From contig JAAONU010000001.1 of the NCBI GenBank assembly GCA_012932295.1, forward strand, positions 50,007,134-50,071,133: a DNA stretch of 64,000 bases, in the 5' to 3' direction. This document shows positions 61,197 to 64,000 of the stretch, in pieces. The notes beneath the pieces were generated by a model, which made no database searches, was not told the origin of the DNA, and was given only the letters and a program-made list of their open reading frames with translations. The stretch's first letter is position 1. Each line of letters opens with the position of its first letter. The DNA is from Cyclina sinensis (Eukaryota > Mollusca > Bivalvia > Venerida > Veneridae). The translations under genes and the position numbers were made by a program.

Positions 61197-61650
61197 CACA
61201 ATTATAAATCCTAGAAGCTTAGTTTCTCTAAAAATGAAGACTTTGTCACATTCAAAACATATAAAGGCGTGAGTATTAAAACTAACTGCTTAACTTCGAG
61301 AGTTAAGCAATGTCAGCGCCACCGCTTGACAGTCGTGGTACAAAATATTTTGAGTGCATACAATTCATACTTCACATTCGGACCTACAGCAATTATGTAG
61401 CAGAATAAATCGTTTACTTTCGAAAAGTAATGCTATTGATACGACTAATGCCATAAAGAGTTGTAGAGACATTTACATTCTATTCTTAAATTTAACATCA
61501 CGTTTTTTAAACTAACCTTAAAACGTAATACACCAAAAGATTTAAGCGCAGTAAACTTTTCGCACTGTTGGATGAGGAAGAAAAAATAGCTAATTTGAGA
61601 TACAGGAATAGGTTTATAAACCTGTAACAACAAGTTTACATCTCAGAACC

Positions 61651-62060
61651 ATGATTGTACTGAAAATGTTTTGGACTTTCAGAATGTTGACCATGATGGT
61701 CACACTGCTAACCTTCATTGGGTAAGTCTTTACATTACCTATAGATTGTAATTAGCTATTTATTCAACACATTATCATTAATTTTATCTAAAGATTAACT
61801 TAATACTTAGTATTTTTTATCATTGATATTTATTTATTTATTTATTTATTTATAAAAGAATATGAAACATAAATGCATTTGGACACACAGACAAGATTTG
61901 TTGAGATAATCTTCAAACAGAAAACCTGTATTTCAGTGCGACAACTGGATCCTGCAAGCTATATAAAAGCTGTGTAAAATATAAAAAGAGTAAGTTCTAC
62001 ACTAGCTGTGGATGGCTTTGGAGTAAAAGGTGTACGAAATATAGGTACGCATTTCTTTGA
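61651..62060 (+). CDS. Candidate small secreted cationic cysteine-rich peptide
   Basis: Two exons (61,651-61,721 and 61,937-62,060) joined by a 215-bp GT-AG intron (GTAAGT donor, tgtatttcag acceptor) give 64 codons. Residues 1-24 form a strongly hydrophobic signal peptide, with the intron near its end. The remaining 40 residues are very rich in Lys, Arg and Tyr and contain four cysteines at 30, 36, 48 and 56 (C-x5-C-x11-C-x7-C), consistent with two disulfides. That architecture suits an extracellular host-defence or signalling peptide; an antimicrobial role is inferred. A TATAAA lies at 61,615-61,620. An alternative start at Met12 would give a shorter signal. A strong internal GTAAGT at 61,990 leaves the 3' structure uncertain. 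It matches no named family that I can recall. Confidence 0.5.
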
Positions 62061-62329
62061 AATTGATATCTTGAAAATAAAAAAAAAGGAATAGAAAAAC
62101 AAAAACAGCCTTTCTTTATTATGTGAAAACAATTTTTAATGAAAAGTGGCAACTCTGCACTTCTCTACATGTCCAGCTCATACATTTTTCAACCAAAAAC
62201 CAAACAACGTGTTGAGACTGTGTATTCTGTCAACAGCGTCTTCTCGCGGATAGCATTGCTTGCTCTTGTAAAATTTTACATTTTTTAAAAACTTTTTTTC
62301 ATACATTTTAAATCATTTGAACATGTTAA

Positions 62330-64000
62330 AAAATGGGGGTGGGGGTAAGGGGGTTCCACACGGTAAGACGGAGAGTTGCCGATCAGGGCGATTTGGCAAT
62401 TCCTTTTTTCTCAGTTTTTTATTTTGATATTCAACGAATTTTCATGAAAGTTACACATTCTATGTATGTTATAAAGCTACATGTCTCTGCCAAATATTAT
62501 TGAAATTCAATCACTAACAAACAAAATATGGCGATTTTTCGTTCAATTCCTTACAATTCCGCGTACCGGCAAGACGATGGTTGTCTTTTTTAAAGTTTAA
62601 AACGTTATTTTCTCCAAAAAACAGGATTGCATTTTGTTGGCTATATATCTAAGCACATGTATGCAAACTTTGGCTGAAAAAATTTCAGTAATTTAAAATA
62701 TATTTAACAAAACCCAAAGAAATTTAGAGTGGAGAGGAAGGGTTTTCCACCCTTTCTTACATTTTTGGTATCTAAATTCGCAACAAATTGGCAAAAACAA
62801 AGTGCAAACATAAAAATAAACCATTAAAATAAAATCCTGGAACACTTTCAGCTTTGTATTTGCATTAATTTGGCGAAAATTAAAAAAAAACACTCTGAAA
62901 AGGTGATCCACGTAATGGCGACTGAGTGAAATTCCTCGCATTCCGCTTTTTTGTTTTTAAATTAAAATATTACATTGATAAAATTGTCTGTAAACTTTAA
63001 AACAATTTAAATAAATAATCAGGCAAACAGTCAGCCTTTAATTTGCATAATTTTAACGACAATTTAAGAAAAAATCTATGTCAGGGATCAACCGTGTAAT
63101 GGCGGCGGAAAGGCACCAGATGTGGCTCAGGCCATTCATGCATTTTTTCCAATATCTCCACTTCCGGTAACTATTTTTTAATGAAACTTGCACACATTTC
63201 ACAAAATATATCTGTTATGAAGAATGTCGATTTTCAATTTAATGGAATGAAAGAAAAAGGAGTAGAATTAATGAAACATGAAATCTGACGCCCCCGACAG
63301 TCGCCTGGCTGTTAAAAAAATATTATAGTCAGGTTCTAAAAAAATAAATATGTAGTCTAGAGTACTGCAAGCATTTATGGGCAATTTGGCCGAAATATTT
63401 CAAGGAACAAGGATTTTATTTAAGAACAATCAGTGTTGGGGAGAAGCACGCAGGCAATCCGCTACTATTGCCTTTCCCCGGGATGCGGGGTGGAAATACC
63501 CTGTAAATTTACAGAAATCAAGTACAGGCATCGAGAACAGTTAAAAATTAAATATGTCGGCCAAATTCCAGCGTTCTGTCAGCCTGTTTCCGGCGAAAAA
63601 ATAAGAACAACCAATGTCAGAGGCAAACGGCGCACCGACGGCGAAGTGCCAGATGTGACGCACGTCGGTCATGCATTGTCTTCAGTATCTCCATTTTCGG
63701 CTTAGAGATTTTAATGAAACTTGCACAAATTTCACAAAATACGTCTGTTATGAAGTATGTCGATTTTCAATTCAAGAGAATGAAAGAAGAAAGAACAACA
63801 AGGGGTAGAATTAATGAAACATGAAATCTGACACCCCCGCCATTCGTCTGGCTGTAAAAATATTTTTATAGACACGTTCTGTTTTCAGAAAAAAAGACTT
63901 GGAATATGTAGCCTATATTATTACAAGCAATCACGGACAATTTGGCCGAAATATTTCAAGAAACAAGGATTTTATTTAAGAACGACCAATCAATGTTGGG
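62330..64000 (+). repeat. Repeat-rich end with ~534-bp tandem duplication
   Basis: 63,103-63,436 and 63,639-64,000 are diverged direct copies offset by about 534 bp. They share 'taatgaaacttgcacaaatttcac', 'gaatgaaagaa', 'aacatgaaatctgac.cccccg', 'tttggccgaaatatttcaag' and 'caaggattttatttaagaac'. Upstream, 'gtaatggcg' blocks near 62,912 and 63,097 suggest further related units. The frame at 63,433-63,705 bridges two units and is not accepted as a gene. Confidence 0.6.

Noticed and set aside
61990..62330. Third exon of the cysteine-rich peptide gene
   Set aside because: A possible acceptor near 62,240 gives a short cysteine-free tail. The simpler two-exon reading with a stop at 62,058-62,060 was preferred, but the 3' end stays uncertain.
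63433..63705. 90-codon frame near the right end
   Set aside because: It spans the junction between two diverged repeat units and has no recognisable domain.

Overview
The window looks like nuclear DNA from an animal, most likely a bivalve mollusc. It is AT-rich and almost free of long ORFs. The real genes are split by GT-AG introns. The background consists of tRNA-derived SINEs, MITEs, foldback repeats and the GACCTTGACC-rich and 'gagcataactt'-type dispersed repeats that I associate with bivalve genomes. No bacterial gene, operon or CRISPR array is visible. The species cannot be named from the sequence alone.

Layout. Positions 1-26,111 are gene-poor. They hold two MITEs with visible target duplications (6209-6666; 14,503-14,963), four tandem arrays with units of about 143, 150, 51 and 20-60 bp, several dispersed repeat pairs and a 1.6 kb molluscan-type repeat. 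Positions 26,112-60,673 are dominated by two near-identical copies of a giant DNA transposon in opposite orientation: copy 1 at 26,112-41,011 (14.9 kb) and copy 2 at 44,716-60,673 (16.0 kb). A 3.7 kb spacer separates them, so the whole block reads as a 34.6 kb imperfect palindrome. Positions 60,674-64,000 are flank, with a candidate small secreted cysteine-rich peptide gene (61,651-62,060) and a repeat-rich end.

The giant element. Each copy has terminal inverted repeats of about 410 bp that begin TACGGAAGC and carry a tandem array of 42-bp units. Each also carries a two-exon DDE transposase gene of the eukaryotic integrase-core (IS3EU-like) type and a six-exon cargo gene. The cargo is predicted to encode a 208-aa protein with an N-terminal CIDE-N domain (the DFF/CAD apoptosis family) and a C-terminal C3HC4 RING finger. 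The two genes start just inside opposite ends and are transcribed towards each other. The cargo ORF is intact in both copies. The transposase is damaged differently in each: a 1.1 kb deletion removes the catalytic core in copy 1, and a one-base homopolymer change shifts the frame in copy 2.

History. The 6-bp target duplications do not pair within each copy, but they pair perfectly between copies (AATATG at the two left ends, AAATCC at the two right ends). This is what is expected if the two copies inserted independently and the spacer was later inverted by recombination between them, or was placed the wrong way round by the assembler. Undoing the inversion also restores a 0.93 kb non-autonomous transposon that copy 2 had interrupted. 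The giant element with its CIDE-N-RING cargo, and the swapped target duplications, are the most interesting content of the window.
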